This document shows, in pieces, positions 27,228 through 35,868 of a stretch of 64,000 nucleotides of DNA. The number at the start of each line of letters is the position of its first letter. The stretch's first letter is position 1. Source of the stretch: Ruminococcus sp. (lineage in GTDB: Bacteria > Bacillota > Clostridia > Oscillospirales > Ruminococcaceae); the NCBI GenBank assembly GCA_020860605.1, contig JAJBTZ010000090.1:124001-188000 (forward strand). Reading direction: 5' to 3'. Position numbers and translations under genes: made by a program. The notes under the pieces are model-generated. The model searched no databases and was not told where the DNA came from. It saw only the letters and a program-made list of their open reading frames with translations.

Positions 27228-28175
27228 TCAAAGATTTCTCAAGACACTTATCACCACAAAAATGGCGACTGCGGCAATTATAGGGATTAAATCTGTGATG
27301 ATTTGGATTGTCCGACATTGTGCCGGGCTTGCTCCACAGGTGCAAATTATACGATATTTCTCCGCAAACACTGTTCTTGAAAGAATCGAGTTTGAAATAA
27401 CGCCGGCTAAGCAAAGAAGAATAGAGATAATTGCGAGCATCACCGTCATTCCCATAATTTCAAGCTCCAGAGCGCAGTATTCTGCGAAACCGTCGGCAGT
27501 TGATACAGCTGATTCCACCAACCCAGTGCTTACAATATTACTACAAAAATCAGTTATATCGCCGCTTGCAAGTGCGCCATAAACGTCTTTTTTCGTAAAA
27601 ATGCCATCGTCCTCGTCAGTTATGAGAAAAATATAGTTGCTCTGCTCAGAGACCACTGACGACGGGCTATCTTCGGAAGGCGTCAGATAGACAAAATCGT
27701 TTTTAAGTATGCCGACGACCGTGAATGTGATCTCGGTTTTATCCTTGCCGGAAAGGATTTCAGTGTAGGTCTCGCCGAGCGAATAGTAGCTCCCAAGGCT
27801 TGAAACCACCACGGCAGGGTAGCCGTCCACAACTTCAAAGCTCGTCTGTTTCTTGAAAGAATAGTTGAGATTCTCGAAATAATCTGCTTCGACCGGCTGT
27901 AAATAAGCGAAGCTGTCATAGGTGTATTTTCCGTGGAGGCTCACACCGAGATACTTTCCGCCTAAGTCTTCAACCACAGACTTTATATCTGAATAAGCAG
28001 TAATGGCAACAGCATTTTCAAGCCCAAGGTCCGAATAAGCTTGCCTTATCTGAATCAGTGGCAACAAGTCTCCCATAAGTGATGACAAGATGAACATCAT
28101 CACCATCAGCATAAGTGCCACTCTGACGTAGGCGGGAAATCTGTCTTTGAGATTCGAGAGAATAATAAGCCTCAT
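27228..28175 (-). CDS. FtsX-type ABC permease, second
   Basis: A 315-residue permease with one N-terminal membrane helix (VALMLMVMMFILSSLMG), an extracellular domain of ~190 residues (~40-230), then three C-terminal helices, the FtsX/MacB layout. Its start overlaps the stop of the upstream permease by 4 nt (ATGA), which implies translational coupling. Together the two permeases would form a heterodimer with the ATPase. Confidence 0.85.
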   Translation of the reverse strand: MRLIILSNLKDRFPAYVRVALMLMVMMFILSSLMGDLLPLIQIRQAYSDLGLENAVAITAYSDIKSVVEDLGGKYLGVSLHGKYTYDSFAYLQPVEADYFENLNYSFKKQTSFEVVDGYPAVVVSSLGSYYSLGETYTEILSGKDKTEITFTVVGILKNDFVYLTPSEDSPSSVVSEQSNYIFLITDEDDGIFTKKDVYGALASGDITDFCSNIVSTGLVESAVSTADGFAEYCALELEIMGMTVMLAIISILLCLAGVISNSILSRTVFAEKYRIICTCGASPAQCRTIQIITDLIPIIAAVAIFVVISVLRNL

Positions 28176-29248
28176 AGTCTGGCACCTCCCGAAAAAAGGC
28201 GGTTGTATTTCGGAACAGTTACCGAGAGCATGACGATTAGCATTATAGCAAAAACTACAACTCCGCTTGCCAAGTCAACCTGTCCATACATGTTGAGAAG
28301 CCTTTGGAGCGGTTTCGACAGGCAGAAAAGAGCATACCCCGCCACGAGTGAGACCACGGTCATGATGAAAAGAGGCAGATAAAGTAGCTCGAAAAGCCCG
28401 GCACGGGAAATACCCAGAAGCTTATAGATGTTGTATTCATAGGACGTGCTCCTGACCATGTAATCAAATAGCGACGACACGATGCAGATTACACAGAGTA
28501 TTATCCCGATGATTATAACAGTGCACTCCATGCCGTTCTCTAAAAAGTCGCTAAGCTCTGCCTGATACCTCGATTTCACGGTGCAATCGTTGGTAGTCGC
28601 GATGGCTTCGAGGATTTCAACCTCTGATTTTGTCGGGATTTCCGAGAATACCATGCCATTCAGCCTTATGTCGAAATCGTCGGTTTTCAGAGCCGTCGAG
28701 AAAGGAAGATAAATATCAGTTTCGCTTATGCCGATAACGGTGTAAACCCCGTTGCCGATAACCACACTGTCGCCGACAGACTTGTATTCCCTAAGACCGC
28801 TATTTATGTAGATTTCGTTATTGCACCAGATGATGACATTTTCACCGTTCTCAAGTTCACTTTCAGAGAAAGTTCTGCCAATGGTAACGTCAGGCTCACC
28901 AGTGATTCTTGAGTCGTTGGCACTGCAAAGGACAGCCTGAATATACTGATTACTCCCGCCTTTCGGGTAGGCACTCAGCCCGACAAATTCCGAGATTTGC
29001 GGCAGTAGTTCACTTTCAGAAAGTGCTTCAATAAGCTCAGAATTATCCGAAACGCTGGACGTTATCGTGAACGTTCTGCGGCTTTCGCCTTGGTGCAAGA
29101 AAAACGTTGTTGAGTAGAGAAGCTGGTTAATCAGGACAAAGAGCGAAAAAGCACAGACAGTGAACGAAAATACGATTATCGCAAAGTTCGCCGGCTTTGC
29201 AGTCATCTGCCGGAATGCTCTTTTCAGATAGAAAGCGTGACGGTTCAT
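28172..29248 (-). CDS. FtsX-type ABC permease, first
   Basis: A 358-residue permease. The N-terminal helix (FAIIVFSFTVCAFSLFVLI) is followed by an extracellular domain of ~190 residues and three C-terminal helices. It overlaps both neighbours by 4 nt. The substrate is unknown; similar operons export or resist antimicrobial peptides, but nothing here identifies the cargo. Confidence 0.85.
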   Translation of the reverse strand: MNRHAFYLKRAFRQMTAKPANFAIIVFSFTVCAFSLFVLINQLLYSTTFFLHQGESRRTFTITSSVSDNSELIEALSESELLPQISEFVGLSAYPKGGSNQYIQAVLCSANDSRITGEPDVTIGRTFSESELENGENVIIWCNNEIYINSGLREYKSVGDSVVIGNGVYTVIGISETDIYLPFSTALKTDDFDIRLNGMVFSEIPTKSEVEILEAIATTNDCTVKSRYQAELSDFLENGMECTVIIIGIILCVICIVSSLFDYMVRSTSYEYNIYKLLGISRAGLFELLYLPLFIMTVVSLVAGYALFCLSKPLQRLLNMYGQVDLASGVVVFAIMLIVMLSVTVPKYNRLFSGGARL

Positions 29249-29805
29249 AGCTTTAGTTTCCGATCAATCGATGGGAAAGCCCGCAGAATCAGCATCGAAA
29301 GAAGCCATCCGAGAGCGTAGCCGATGACGATTAGTATGAGATTGACGGGATAAATCCTCGTCATGGTGTACTGGGCGGTGGTGTTGATTACGACGTTGAC
29401 TACGAGATAGACCACCGGTGCACCGACAAGCGAAGCCAAGAATACAAGCGGCTTGCGAAGGTGTTTGAAAAGAACCGTTCCGAAAAATGTAAACAGAAAC
29501 GGCGCAGTTATGAACCTTGAACGGCTCGAAACATAGTCCCAGAAGTAGGTCGTTATCGCCGCTATGTCAAACTCGGCAAACTGGCTCATGAAATCGTAGC
29601 TGTATTCGTCGGGATATGTCAGTGCTATCGGAATCGGAAGGATTATCAGCGAGACGAGCTCACAGATGCCGAAGGCTCCCAGAAATACCAGCAGAAGTCT
29701 GATAATCGACCTGTGCCGGCGGTAACATACACAGCACGCGAGTACCGCTACTACAAACTCGACCACGACCCATTCAAAGCTGTAAGGAATAGAAGTTTTC
29801 AGCAT
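29245..29805 (-). CDS. Small polytopic membrane protein of the ABC operon
   Basis: A 186-residue protein with about five hydrophobic segments and no domain I recognise. It is first in the operon and overlaps the following permease by 4 nt, so a role with the transporter is likely. The start ATG 29805 follows GGGGTGAT. Confidence 0.7.
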   Translation of the reverse strand: MLKTSIPYSFEWVVVEFVVAVLACCVCYRRHRSIIRLLLVFLGAFGICELVSLIILPIPIALTYPDEYSYDFMSQFAEFDIAAITTYFWDYVSSRSRFITAPFLFTFFGTVLFKHLRKPLVFLASLVGAPVVYLVVNVVINTTAQYTMTRIYPVNLILIVIGYALGWLLSMLILRAFPSIDRKLKL

Positions 29806-29912
29806 ACAATCACCCCAGAATTATCTTGTCTTGAGTGTATTATATCACAGTTTGCAGGGAGGGTTCAATATTTCAAAGATTAAGATTTGATTAAGATTTC
29901 AGAGTGGGAATG

Positions 29913-29954
29913 GGCAAAAAATAACGCCAAACGGCGTAAATATGTCGTTTGGCG
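29913..29954 (-). terminator. Terminator after tRNA-Ser
   Basis: CGCCAAACG (29925-29933) pairs with CGTTTGGCG (29946-29954), with a T-rich tract on the minus strand. Confidence 0.8.
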
Positions 29955-29955
29955 A

Positions 29956-30043
29956 TGGCGGAGAGGAAGGGATTCGAACCCTTGTGGCTTTTGACCAAAC
30001 GGTTTTCAAGACCGCCTCGTTATGACCGCTTCGATACCTCTCC
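29956..30043 (-). tRNA. tRNA-Ser (TGA)
   Basis: An 88-nt class II tRNA. Acceptor GGAGAGG/CCTCTCC, anticodon loop CTTGAAA giving TGA, long variable arm, T-loop GGTTCGAATCC, encoded CCA. Confidence 0.97.
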
Positions 30044-30052
30044 ATATACGGG

Positions 30053-30116
30053 GTTGTGCTCACAATCGTGAGATTCACAACTCCAATATGATACCACATC
30101 AAAACTCAATTGTCAA
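30053..30116 (-). promoter_or_regulatory. tRNA-Ser promoter and leader hairpin
   Basis: Minus strand: TTGACA (30111-30116), 17 bp, TATCAT (30088-30093). The leader holds a two-part hairpin, GTTGTG/CACAAC with inner CTCAC/GTGAG (30053-30081), 9 nt before the mature tRNA. Confidence 0.75.
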
Positions 30117-30145
30117 TAGTTGATTTCAGATTTTTTACGGCATAA

Positions 30146-30880
30146 TCAGCCACTGTACTCCCCACCGAAGGTGAAATCGTCGTCGGCGTATCCGAGATCA
30201 AATTCTGGAGCAGTGCCGAAGTCAATGAAGGTGTATTCGGCGGTTACATATCCAGTCATCGTGTAACCGAGGACATCGATCGAAGCGCTACAGGAAAGAG
30301 TCATCACGCTGAGGTCGTTGTTCTTGTCGAAAACCATGATGTAGACTATGTCATTAAATGCAAGGTCATCAAGGTCGCTGACAAACGAGCCTAAGATGCT
30401 TTCAGCATCCTCACTTTCGAGAACAATCGCAATCTGCTTCGTACCGTCGTCGTTTTTCGTGACGCTGATGTTTTCGAAAATCTCTTCTGCAAGCTCAGGG
30501 ATGTTGACATCCCCTATCGACTCGGTCGATTCACTGTCGGAGACGGTGTAGTAAATCAAGGTGTCGCCATATTCGACATAGACCTTGTCGTCGATATAGG
30601 TGCTGATTATTTCTTCATCGTCAATCCAGGTGGTGATCTGAGTGCCAGTCTCGTTCTCCTTGATATTCATCTCAGTGTCTGTGGAAATGGTCTCTCCAAG
30701 AATGTCGAAGGACATGGTCATCACGCAATCGGCGTTATAGCCACCAGCTTTCGCAAGCTTTCTTACAGCTCTTGAATAGAGGCCATAGGCCGTCAGAGTA
30801 TCGAAAAACGAGCAGCTGCACATGGTCAGTGCAACTGTCGCTATCAGTATTACGGAAATTGTTCTTCTGAAAAGTTTCAT
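30146..30880 (-). CDS. Lipoprotein of unknown function
   Basis: A 244-residue lipoprotein. ATG 30880 is chosen because it gives a clean signal peptide (MKLFRRTISVILIATV) and lipobox MCSC; an in-frame extension to 30961 lacks these and overlaps the upstream gene. The mature part is acidic and beta-rich, with DTEMNIKENETGTQITTW and DDKVYVEYGDTLIYY, recalling lipoprotein families of the DUF6612 type. It follows the SPFH gene by 7 nt, the third gene of that operon. Confidence 0.75.
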   Translation of the reverse strand: MKLFRRTISVILIATVALTMCSCSFFDTLTAYGLYSRAVRKLAKAGGYNADCVMTMSFDILGETISTDTEMNIKENETGTQITTWIDDEEIISTYIDDKVYVEYGDTLIYYTVSDSESTESIGDVNIPELAEEIFENISVTKNDDGTKQIAIVLESEDAESILGSFVSDLDDLAFNDIVYIMVFDKNNDLSVMTLSCSASIDVLGYTMTGYVTAEYTFIDFGTAPEFDLGYADDDFTFGGEYSG

Positions 30881-30887
30881 AGCAGTG

Positions 30888-31751
30888 TTATTCGGCCTCC
30901 GATTCGGAAGTTGTCTCAGAATCAGAGCTTGTGTCGGAGGAATCGAGGATTGAGCTGACATCGAGCATCATGGAACTGCTTCCTGTGATTGTCGGGAGCT
31001 TGCCGTCCCACTTCTCGATCTTGTAGTACTCAACGAGCTCGTCGGAAATGGATTCCGAGAGGATTCTGTTGGCTTCAGCTTCCGCCTCGGCCTGAATCTT
31101 CATGGCCTCAGCCTCGGCTTCAGCATTGGTTATTGTGGTTTCCTTCTCAGTTTCAGCCTTGAGAAGCTGCTGCTGAGCGACCTGTTTCTCTTCAATAGCT
31201 GTGATATAGGCCTCAGAGAAGTCAAAGTCGATGATATTGACGTCGGTGATATAAAGACCGCTGTCGTTGAGCTTTTCGTTAAGGCCTTCAAGAAGTCCGT
31301 CAGAGATAAGAGTACGGTTTGTGACGCTCTCCTCTGCTGTGTATTGGGCAACAGTGGCTTTCAGAACTTCGTTGACGGCAGGAGTTATGAGAACCATCTC
31401 GTAGTCGCTACCGACATTCTTGTAGATGCTGTAAGACATGTTGGTGTCGACTCGATAGTTGATGGCAAGAGTGGTCGAGACTGTCTGAAGGTCCTTCGAG
31501 AACGCCTCAGTCGAGACCTCGAGCTTTGTTATACGATTGTCTATCTCAATGACCTCTTGTATGAAGGGAGCCTTGAAGTGGAGGCCTTCCTGGAAAACGG
31601 TTTCGTTAACCTTGCCTAAGGTTACGAGGACGCCAGTATGTCCGGCTGAGACTACTGTTATGCAGTTGGCCAGGAGGATAATTACGATTATAATTATAAT
31701 AATCGGAATGATAACTTTCTTGTTGAAAATCTTTGATAGTGTCTGCTGCAT
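30888..31751 (-). CDS. SPFH/band 7 (prohibitin-like) membrane protein
   Basis: A 287-residue protein with one N-terminal membrane helix (KVIIPIIIIIIVIILLA), then an SPFH domain (GHTGVLVTLGKV...GLHFKAPF) and an Ala/Glu coiled coil around residues 190-230 (KAETEKETTITNAEAEAEA). The C-terminal end is Ser/Asp/Glu-rich. SPFH proteins form membrane rings that organise proteases or lipid domains. It lies between a cohesin-like protein and a lipoprotein, all probably on one transcript; the functional link is unknown. Confidence 0.9.
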   Translation of the reverse strand: MQQTLSKIFNKKVIIPIIIIIIVIILLANCITVVSAGHTGVLVTLGKVNETVFQEGLHFKAPFIQEVIEIDNRITKLEVSTEAFSKDLQTVSTTLAINYRVDTNMSYSIYKNVGSDYEMVLITPAVNEVLKATVAQYTAEESVTNRTLISDGLLEGLNEKLNDSGLYITDVNIIDFDFSEAYITAIEEKQVAQQQLLKAETEKETTITNAEAEAEAMKIQAEAEAEANRILSESISDELVEYYKIEKWDGKLPTITGSSSMMLDVSSILDSSDTSSDSETTSESEAE

Positions 31752-31784
31752 GATGTTAACTCCTTTCGAAAACGAGCATGAGCC

Positions 31785-32765
31785 TTACTTTCTTCTGAAT
31801 AACTCGAGTGCTGTTACACCTGCGACAGTCAGAACCAGAATAACAATAACAATGGCTATTGTCGCGCCAGAAGCTTTTCCTGAGTCTTCGTCGTCGCTAT
31901 CGTCAACTGTCGCAAGAGTCTCTGTTACATCTGCTGAGACGAGGGTTACAGTCGAATCAGAGCTGACAATTTCCTCAGAGGTCGTGGCCTCAGTAGTTGT
32001 TGTTGCTTCTGTCGTGGTGGTAGCTTCTGTAGTGGTTTCCTGGGTTGTTGTAGTGGTAGCAGCTGTAGTTGTGGTTACTGTTGTGGTTGTTGCTTTAGTT
32101 GTTGTAGTGGCTTTTGTTGTCGTTGTAGCTTTGGTTGTTGTGGTGGCCTGAGTGGTAGTTGTAGTGGCAGCGGTAGTAGTCGTCGCTTCGGTGACTTCAG
32201 TTTCATCCTCGCCGAGGCCAACCTCTTCCTCTTCGGAAAGATCCACACCCTCTTCACTGTCATCGGAATCGTCATCAGTTGAAGTATCATAGAGATTTCC
32301 TTCGCTGTCGGCAATAACAATAACCGTTGTGTTGCCGTCGACAGTTACGGCGTTGCCTTCAGAATCAACACATCCTACTACTTCAACGCCTATATAGCAC
32401 TGAGTATAAGCCTCGGCAAGAGTCTGGAAGGTCAGTGTCGCAATACTTCCGTTAAGTGTTGTTCCTATCTGGTTATCAATGTTTATAAGAATCATTCCGT
32501 CGAATGCACTCACTGAAGATGCATAGCTAGTGTTGACATCATAAGTGACATAATGAAGCTGTTCTGCATTATATTGCAGGAAAACGGAGCCTGAAACTAT
32601 TCCAGAGGTATCCGAAATGGAAACATATACGGAAACCAATTCTCCCTGCTTTGCACTTGCCTGTGCTGAAGCGGTAACGCTTGACGCAGCAAAAACATTC
32701 ACTGCCGATAGCGACATCATCACAGCAGCCAATACGATGCAAATTATTCTTTTTATATTCATCAT
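31785..32765 (-). CDS. Cohesin-like surface protein with Thr-rich linker
   Basis: A 326-residue exported, membrane-anchored protein. The signal peptide ends at NVFAA. Residues ~25-150 resemble a cohesin beta-sandwich (AKQGELVSVYVSISD, GSVFLQYNAEQLHYV, GSIATLTFQT). A long linker of Thr with Ala/Glu/Lys (~185-260) follows, then a hydrophobic segment and FRRK. Cohesins bind dockerins in cellulosomes, but no dockerin is encoded in the window, so a scaffold role is a guess. The start could be 32777, 32765 or 32762. First gene of the operon with SPFH and the lipoprotein. Confidence 0.75.
   Translation of the reverse strand: MMNIKRIICIVLAAVMMSLSAVNVFAASSVTASAQASAKQGELVSVYVSISDTSGIVSGSVFLQYNAEQLHYVTYDVNTSYASSVSAFDGMILINIDNQIGTTLNGSIATLTFQTLAEAYTQCYIGVEVVGCVDSEGNAVTVDGNTTVIVIADSEGNLYDTSTDDDSDDSEEGVDLSEEEEVGLGEDETEVTEATTTTAATTTTTQATTTTKATTTTKATTTTKATTTTVTTTTAATTTTTQETTTEATTTTEATTTTEATTSEEIVSSDSTVTLVSADVTETLATVDDSDDEDSGKASGATIAIVIVILVLTVAGVTALELFRRK
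31975..32190. repeat. Thr-codon low-complexity repeat
   Basis: Short imperfect tandem units (about 15 bp, encoding Lys/Glu-Ala-Thr-Thr-Thr-Thr) in the linker of the cohesin-like protein. Confidence 0.8.
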
Positions 32766-32798
32766 GTACATCCCCATCCACAGAAATATGTTACGTAT

Positions 32799-32827
32799 AT
32801 TTTAGCACAATGCAGACATTTTTGCAA
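32799..32827 (-). promoter_or_regulatory. Promoter of the cohesin-like/SPFH/lipoprotein operon
   Basis: Minus strand: TTGCAA (32822-32827), 17 bp, TAAAAT (32799-32804). Confidence 0.6.
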
Positions 32828-32902
32828 TAGCAAAGTCGCAAATCATGTATCCAAGAGGATAAATTTTTATCTAGGATTGACCGATTCTCAGAAAAATAGT
32901 TC

Positions 32903-32935
32903 TTGACATTTCAGAAAAAATGATTCATACTGAAA
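32903..32935 (+). promoter_or_regulatory. AraC-family gene promoter
   Basis: TTGACA (32903-32908), 17 bp, CATACT (32926-32931). An inverted repeat TTTCAG...CTGAAA (32910-32915/32930-32935) lies over the promoter and could be a regulator site. Confidence 0.6.
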
Positions 32936-32963
32936 CTTAGATTCTTTTTAAGGAGGGTTCAAA

Positions 32964-33788
32964 ATGATTGATATAACGTTCATGCAGCTCAATGCAACAC
33001 ACCCTGAAGACTTTGTCTACGGCGTAAAAAGTGACTTCTGGCTACTTCTATATGTAAAATCTCCGGCACTGTTTCATCTGCCGTCAGGAGACGTTGTCTG
33101 CCATCCGAACAGCGCAATTTTGTATCCTCCGAATACATTAGCATATTATCAGGCGTATAATGCTCCTTATATCAATGATTATGTCAGGTTCAGAACTGAC
33201 GAGAGCTTTGTGACAGATGATAATGTCCCAACAGAAAAGCTGGTTCAGCTGAATTCTCCTGAAAGCTTCCAGAAGCTGTTTGAGCTTTTGTCGATGGAGA
33301 ATTATTTCAGATTTGATTATTCGTCGATGTCGATTTCGATGCTCCTTCGGATGCTTCTCTGGAAGGTTAAGGAATCGGCTCAGGAAAGTGAGATCACCGA
33401 CCAGCAGAGGGCTTTGATGGATCTTCGGTATGAGATAAGGCTCAAGCCTTATTACCACTGGAGTGTGGATATCATGGCGGAAAAGATGCATCTCAGTACC
33501 GGCTATCTTCAGAATATCTATAAGAAGCAATTTGGCGTCTCCTGTATGCAGGACGTTGTCAACATGAGAATAGACCTTGCAAAGAACTATCTCGTGACGA
33601 CCGATTTCAATACTCAGAAGGTTGCGAGCCTTTGCGGGTATCAGAATGTCGAGCATTTCTGCCGGCAGTTCAAAGCGGTTACCGGCACTTCCCCACTTGC
33701 TTATCGCAAGGGAGAACAGTTGAAACAAAAAGAAAAATCCTCGATCAGTCGGTCGAGGATTTTTTCTGGAGGTGTCACCCGGATTTGA
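32964..33788 (+). CDS. AraC-family transcriptional regulator
   Basis: A 274-residue regulator. An N-terminal cupin-like sensing domain (~1-130, with FHLPSGDVVCHPNSAILYPPN) precedes two helix-turn-helix motifs (WSVDIMAEKMHLSTGYLQNIYKKQFG and VASLCGYQNVEHFCRQFKAVTG, each split here). Regular homology should end near PLAYRKG; the remaining ~25 residues are translated from a terminator hairpin and from DNA antisense to tRNA-Cys. The start has AAGGAGG. The target genes are unknown; the divergent cohesin-like operon is the nearest candidate. Confidence 0.9.
   Translation: MIDITFMQLNATHPEDFVYGVKSDFWLLLYVKSPALFHLPSGDVVCHPNSAILYPPNTLAYYQAYNAPYINDYVRFRTDESFVTDDNVPTEKLVQLNSPESFQKLFELLSMENYFRFDYSSMSISMLLRMLLWKVKESAQESEITDQQRALMDLRYEIRLKPYYHWSVDIMAEKMHLSTGYLQNIYKKQFGVSCMQDVVNMRIDLAKNYLVTTDFNTQKVASLCGYQNVEHFCRQFKAVTGTSPLAYRKGEQLKQKEKSSISRSRIFSGGVTRI
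33733..33765. terminator. Terminator between tRNA-Cys and the AraC gene end
   Basis: AAAAATCCTCGA pairs with TCGAGGATTTTT (33733-33744/33753-33764). It suits both strands and lies inside the end of the AraC reading frame. Confidence 0.8.
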
Positions 33789-33840
33789 ACCGGGGGTCAA
33801 GGAGTTGCAGTCCTACGCCTTACCACTTGGCTATGACACC
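33767..33840 (-). tRNA. tRNA-Cys (GCA)
   Basis: A 74-nt tRNA. Acceptor GGTGTCA/TGACACC, anticodon loop CTGCAAC giving GCA, T-loop GGTTCAAATCC, encoded CCA. The last 22 bp overlap the AraC gene on the other strand. Confidence 0.97.
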
Positions 33841-33846
33841 ATATCC

Positions 33847-33903
33847 AGTCGGTCGATTCACAACCGACTTCAGTATTATACACGAGAAAACGCAGTTTGT
33901 CAA
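33847..33903 (-). promoter_or_regulatory. tRNA-Cys promoter and leader hairpin
   Basis: Minus strand: TTGACA (33898-33903), 17 bp, TATAAT (33875-33880). A 7-bp hairpin AGTCGGT/ACCGACT (33847-33853/33863-33869) is 6 nt from the mature tRNA. Confidence 0.8.
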
Positions 33904-33906
33904 GAC

Positions 33907-34776
33907 CTATTTTTCGATAAGCGAAAGAATTTCTTCGGAGCTGAACTTATATGACTTTCCACAGAAGTGGCATTTGACTTCAGTAGTCTCATCCTGTGAA
34001 AGATCTCTTAGCTCTTTTTCACCGAGGCTCCTGAGAATTCTTTCGGTTCTCTCCCTTGAGCAGTCGCAGCGGTAGCTGACTTCGAAATCGTCGAGGACGT
34101 TCGGCTCAAGACCATCGAGTGTCAGAAGAGCAATATCTTCGGCACTCATCCCTTGCTCCATAAGACTGGTGACGCTGGAAATCTTCGAGATGTTTCTTTC
34201 AATAACGTCTATTGATTCATCAGGAGCAAACGGAAGGAGCTGCAAGAGAAATCCTCCAGCACGCTTGACGGTTAAATCTGGATTGACGAGAACCCCGAGA
34301 GCACATACCGTCGGAGTCTGCTCGCTTTCGGCGAAGTACTGGGTGATATCCTCAGCTATCTCTCCGCTTACAAGAGCAGTCTGGCCGATGTAGGGCTCCT
34401 TAAGGCCCAAGTCTTTTATGACAGACAGAGTGCCGTCATTTCCTACAGCACCACCGACATCAAGCTTGCCATCAGGTCTCAGAGGTATCTCTACGATGTT
34501 ATTGTCGCAGTAGCACTTTACGTTCCCTAAATAATCGGAAACGGCGGTGAGGCTCCCTATAGGTCCTCCTCCGTTGACTCTTAGGGTAACGCTGTCGCCT
34601 TCGTCTTTCAAGCCGAAGCCAACGAGAGATGTTCCCATTGCGAGCCTTCCGAGAGCAGCTGTCACAACAGCTGAAGTGCCGTGAATTTTTTCTATTTCGG
34701 AGACGATATCTGTTCCGTCAATGGTGGAGCAGACGACAGAAGCGTCTTTTGAAATTGTTCTTACTATTCTTCCCAT
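33907..34776 (-). CDS. hslO: Redox-regulated chaperone Hsp33
   Basis: A 289-residue cytoplasmic chaperone switched on by oxidation. Four zinc-binding cysteines are present near the C-terminus as RCDCS (near residue 235) and CHFC (near residue 270). Motifs ALGRLAMGTSLV and GGPIGSLTAVSDYLG match the family. It is 15 nt after a methyltransferase gene in the yerC-methyltransferase-hslO unit. Length is normal. Confidence 0.96.
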   Translation of the reverse strand: MGRIVRTISKDASVVCSTIDGTDIVSEIEKIHGTSAVVTAALGRLAMGTSLVGFGLKDEGDSVTLRVNGGGPIGSLTAVSDYLGNVKCYCDNNIVEIPLRPDGKLDVGGAVGNDGTLSVIKDLGLKEPYIGQTALVSGEIAEDITQYFAESEQTPTVCALGVLVNPDLTVKRAGGFLLQLLPFAPDESIDVIERNISKISSVTSLMEQGMSAEDIALLTLDGLEPNVLDDFEVSYRCDCSRERTERILRSLGEKELRDLSQDETTEVKCHFCGKSYKFSSEEILSLIEK

Positions 34777-34791
34777 TTGTATCTTCCTTAG

Positions 34792-35559
34792 TTAAAGCTT
34801 TCCCGCAACGAAAAGAATTCTGTCAGAGTTCTTCTTCGGCGGTTTATGGCTGATGCCATCATAAATTTCTAGAGGAATCAGACCAGAACGGATTAGCATC
34901 CCAAAAACCTGCATCACGGGGTAAGCTTTTTCTCTGAACGACTCAGTATAGCGACTGATTTTACCGTCTTTGCCATTCGTAAAGAAATCAAGAGTTATGA
35001 GGACACTGTTGTCACACTCTCTATAATCATTCTGCCAGCCGAGATAAACGTCGTCTGTATCGAAGATAAAGCAGTTGTTCCCGAGCGTCTTCGAGTGCTT
35101 ATAGATTGTATTCATGTCGAATACAAATATGCCACCATGGCGGAGGTTTTTGGAGACTCTTGAGAAGGTCTTGGAAACTGCTTCAGCAGAGCTCAAGTGA
35201 TTGATGCCATCAAGAGTTGAGATTATCACATCGGCTTTTGATGGCAGAGATAACCTCGTCATGTCCTGGCGGACAAACGAGGCCTTTAATCCTGATTCTC
35301 TCATCTTCTTTTCTGCAACTGTCAGCATCTCCACAGAACGGTCAATTCCAGTCACCGAATAGCCCTTCTTTGCCAGAAGCAAATCGATGGTTCCTGTTCC
35401 ACAGCCGAGATCTACTATGGTTCCACGCTTCTTGTGCCTTTGCATGACGATTTCGTCGATCCTTTTGGCATAAGAAACATAGCTCACATTACGAGTGAAC
35501 CTGTCATAGTAGTCTGCAAAAATGCCGTAGCTATCAGTTGTCACTCTTTGCAGCATCAT
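34792..35559 (-). CDS. Class I SAM-dependent methyltransferase
   Basis: A 255-residue methyltransferase with motif I VDLGCGTGTIDLLLA near residue 50, GIDRSVEMLTVAEKK, and FVRQDMTRLSLP. The substrate is unknown. The start at 35559 (ATG-ATG, 35559/35556) is preceded by AAGGAG, so the gene begins inside the 3' end of the YerC-like gene, overlapping by about 25 nt. A longer in-frame start at 35604 lies deeper in that gene and is rejected. Confidence 0.88.
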   Translation of the reverse strand: MMLQRVTTDSYGIFADYYDRFTRNVSYVSYAKRIDEIVMQRHKKRGTIVDLGCGTGTIDLLLAKKGYSVTGIDRSVEMLTVAEKKMRESGLKASFVRQDMTRLSLPSKADVIISTLDGINHLSSAEAVSKTFSRVSKNLRHGGIFVFDMNTIYKHSKTLGNNCFIFDTDDVYLGWQNDYRECDNSVLITLDFFTNGKDGKISRYTESFREKAYPVMQVFGMLIRSGLIPLEIYDGISHKPPKKNSDRILFVAGKL

Positions 35560-35845
35560 TCTCCTTGATTCTCTCAAGTGCAATGTCGTATCCACCGTTA
35601 CCATAGTTGATAGAGCGGTTTACTCTACTGATTGTAGCAGTGGAAGCGCCTGTTGCGTTTACGATGTCGGCATAGATATGAGACTCTCTTAACATCTTTG
35701 CAACTTCGAAGCGCTGTGCCAGGGTGTCAATCTCGATTGATGTACAAAGATCTCCGAAGAAGCGGACACATTCCTCACGGGTTTCGAGTGTGAGAATTGC
35801 TGCATAGAGGTCGTCGATATGCTTTTCATTTGATTTTGGATTCAT
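35534..35845 (-). CDS. YerC/YecD family TrpR-related protein
   Basis: A 103-residue TrpR-type helix-turn-helix protein (LAQRFEVAKMLRESHIYADI, then ATGASTATISRVNRS). YerC/YecD proteins are thought to be DNA-binding regulators of unknown targets. First gene of the operon with the methyltransferase and hslO. An inverted repeat just upstream, next to a -10-like box, may be its own operator. Confidence 0.92.
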   Translation of the reverse strand: MNPKSNEKHIDDLYAAILTLETREECVRFFGDLCTSIEIDTLAQRFEVAKMLRESHIYADIVNATGASTATISRVNRSINYGNGGYDIALERIKENDAAKSDN

Positions 35846-35868
35846 GTTATCACCTTTTGATATTTCGC

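Noticed and set aside
31537-32151. 204-residue plus-strand ORF with Val-rich end
   Set aside because: The Val run is the antisense reading of the Thr-rich linker codons of the cohesin-like gene.
31975-32190. Possible CRISPR-like repeat array
   Set aside because: The units are short, imperfect and in frame as Thr-rich linker codons, with no unique spacers.
35559-35604. Longer methyltransferase start at 35604
   Set aside because: It would extend the overlap with the YerC-like gene and lacks a ribosome binding site; AAGGAG precedes the ATG pair at 35559/35556.
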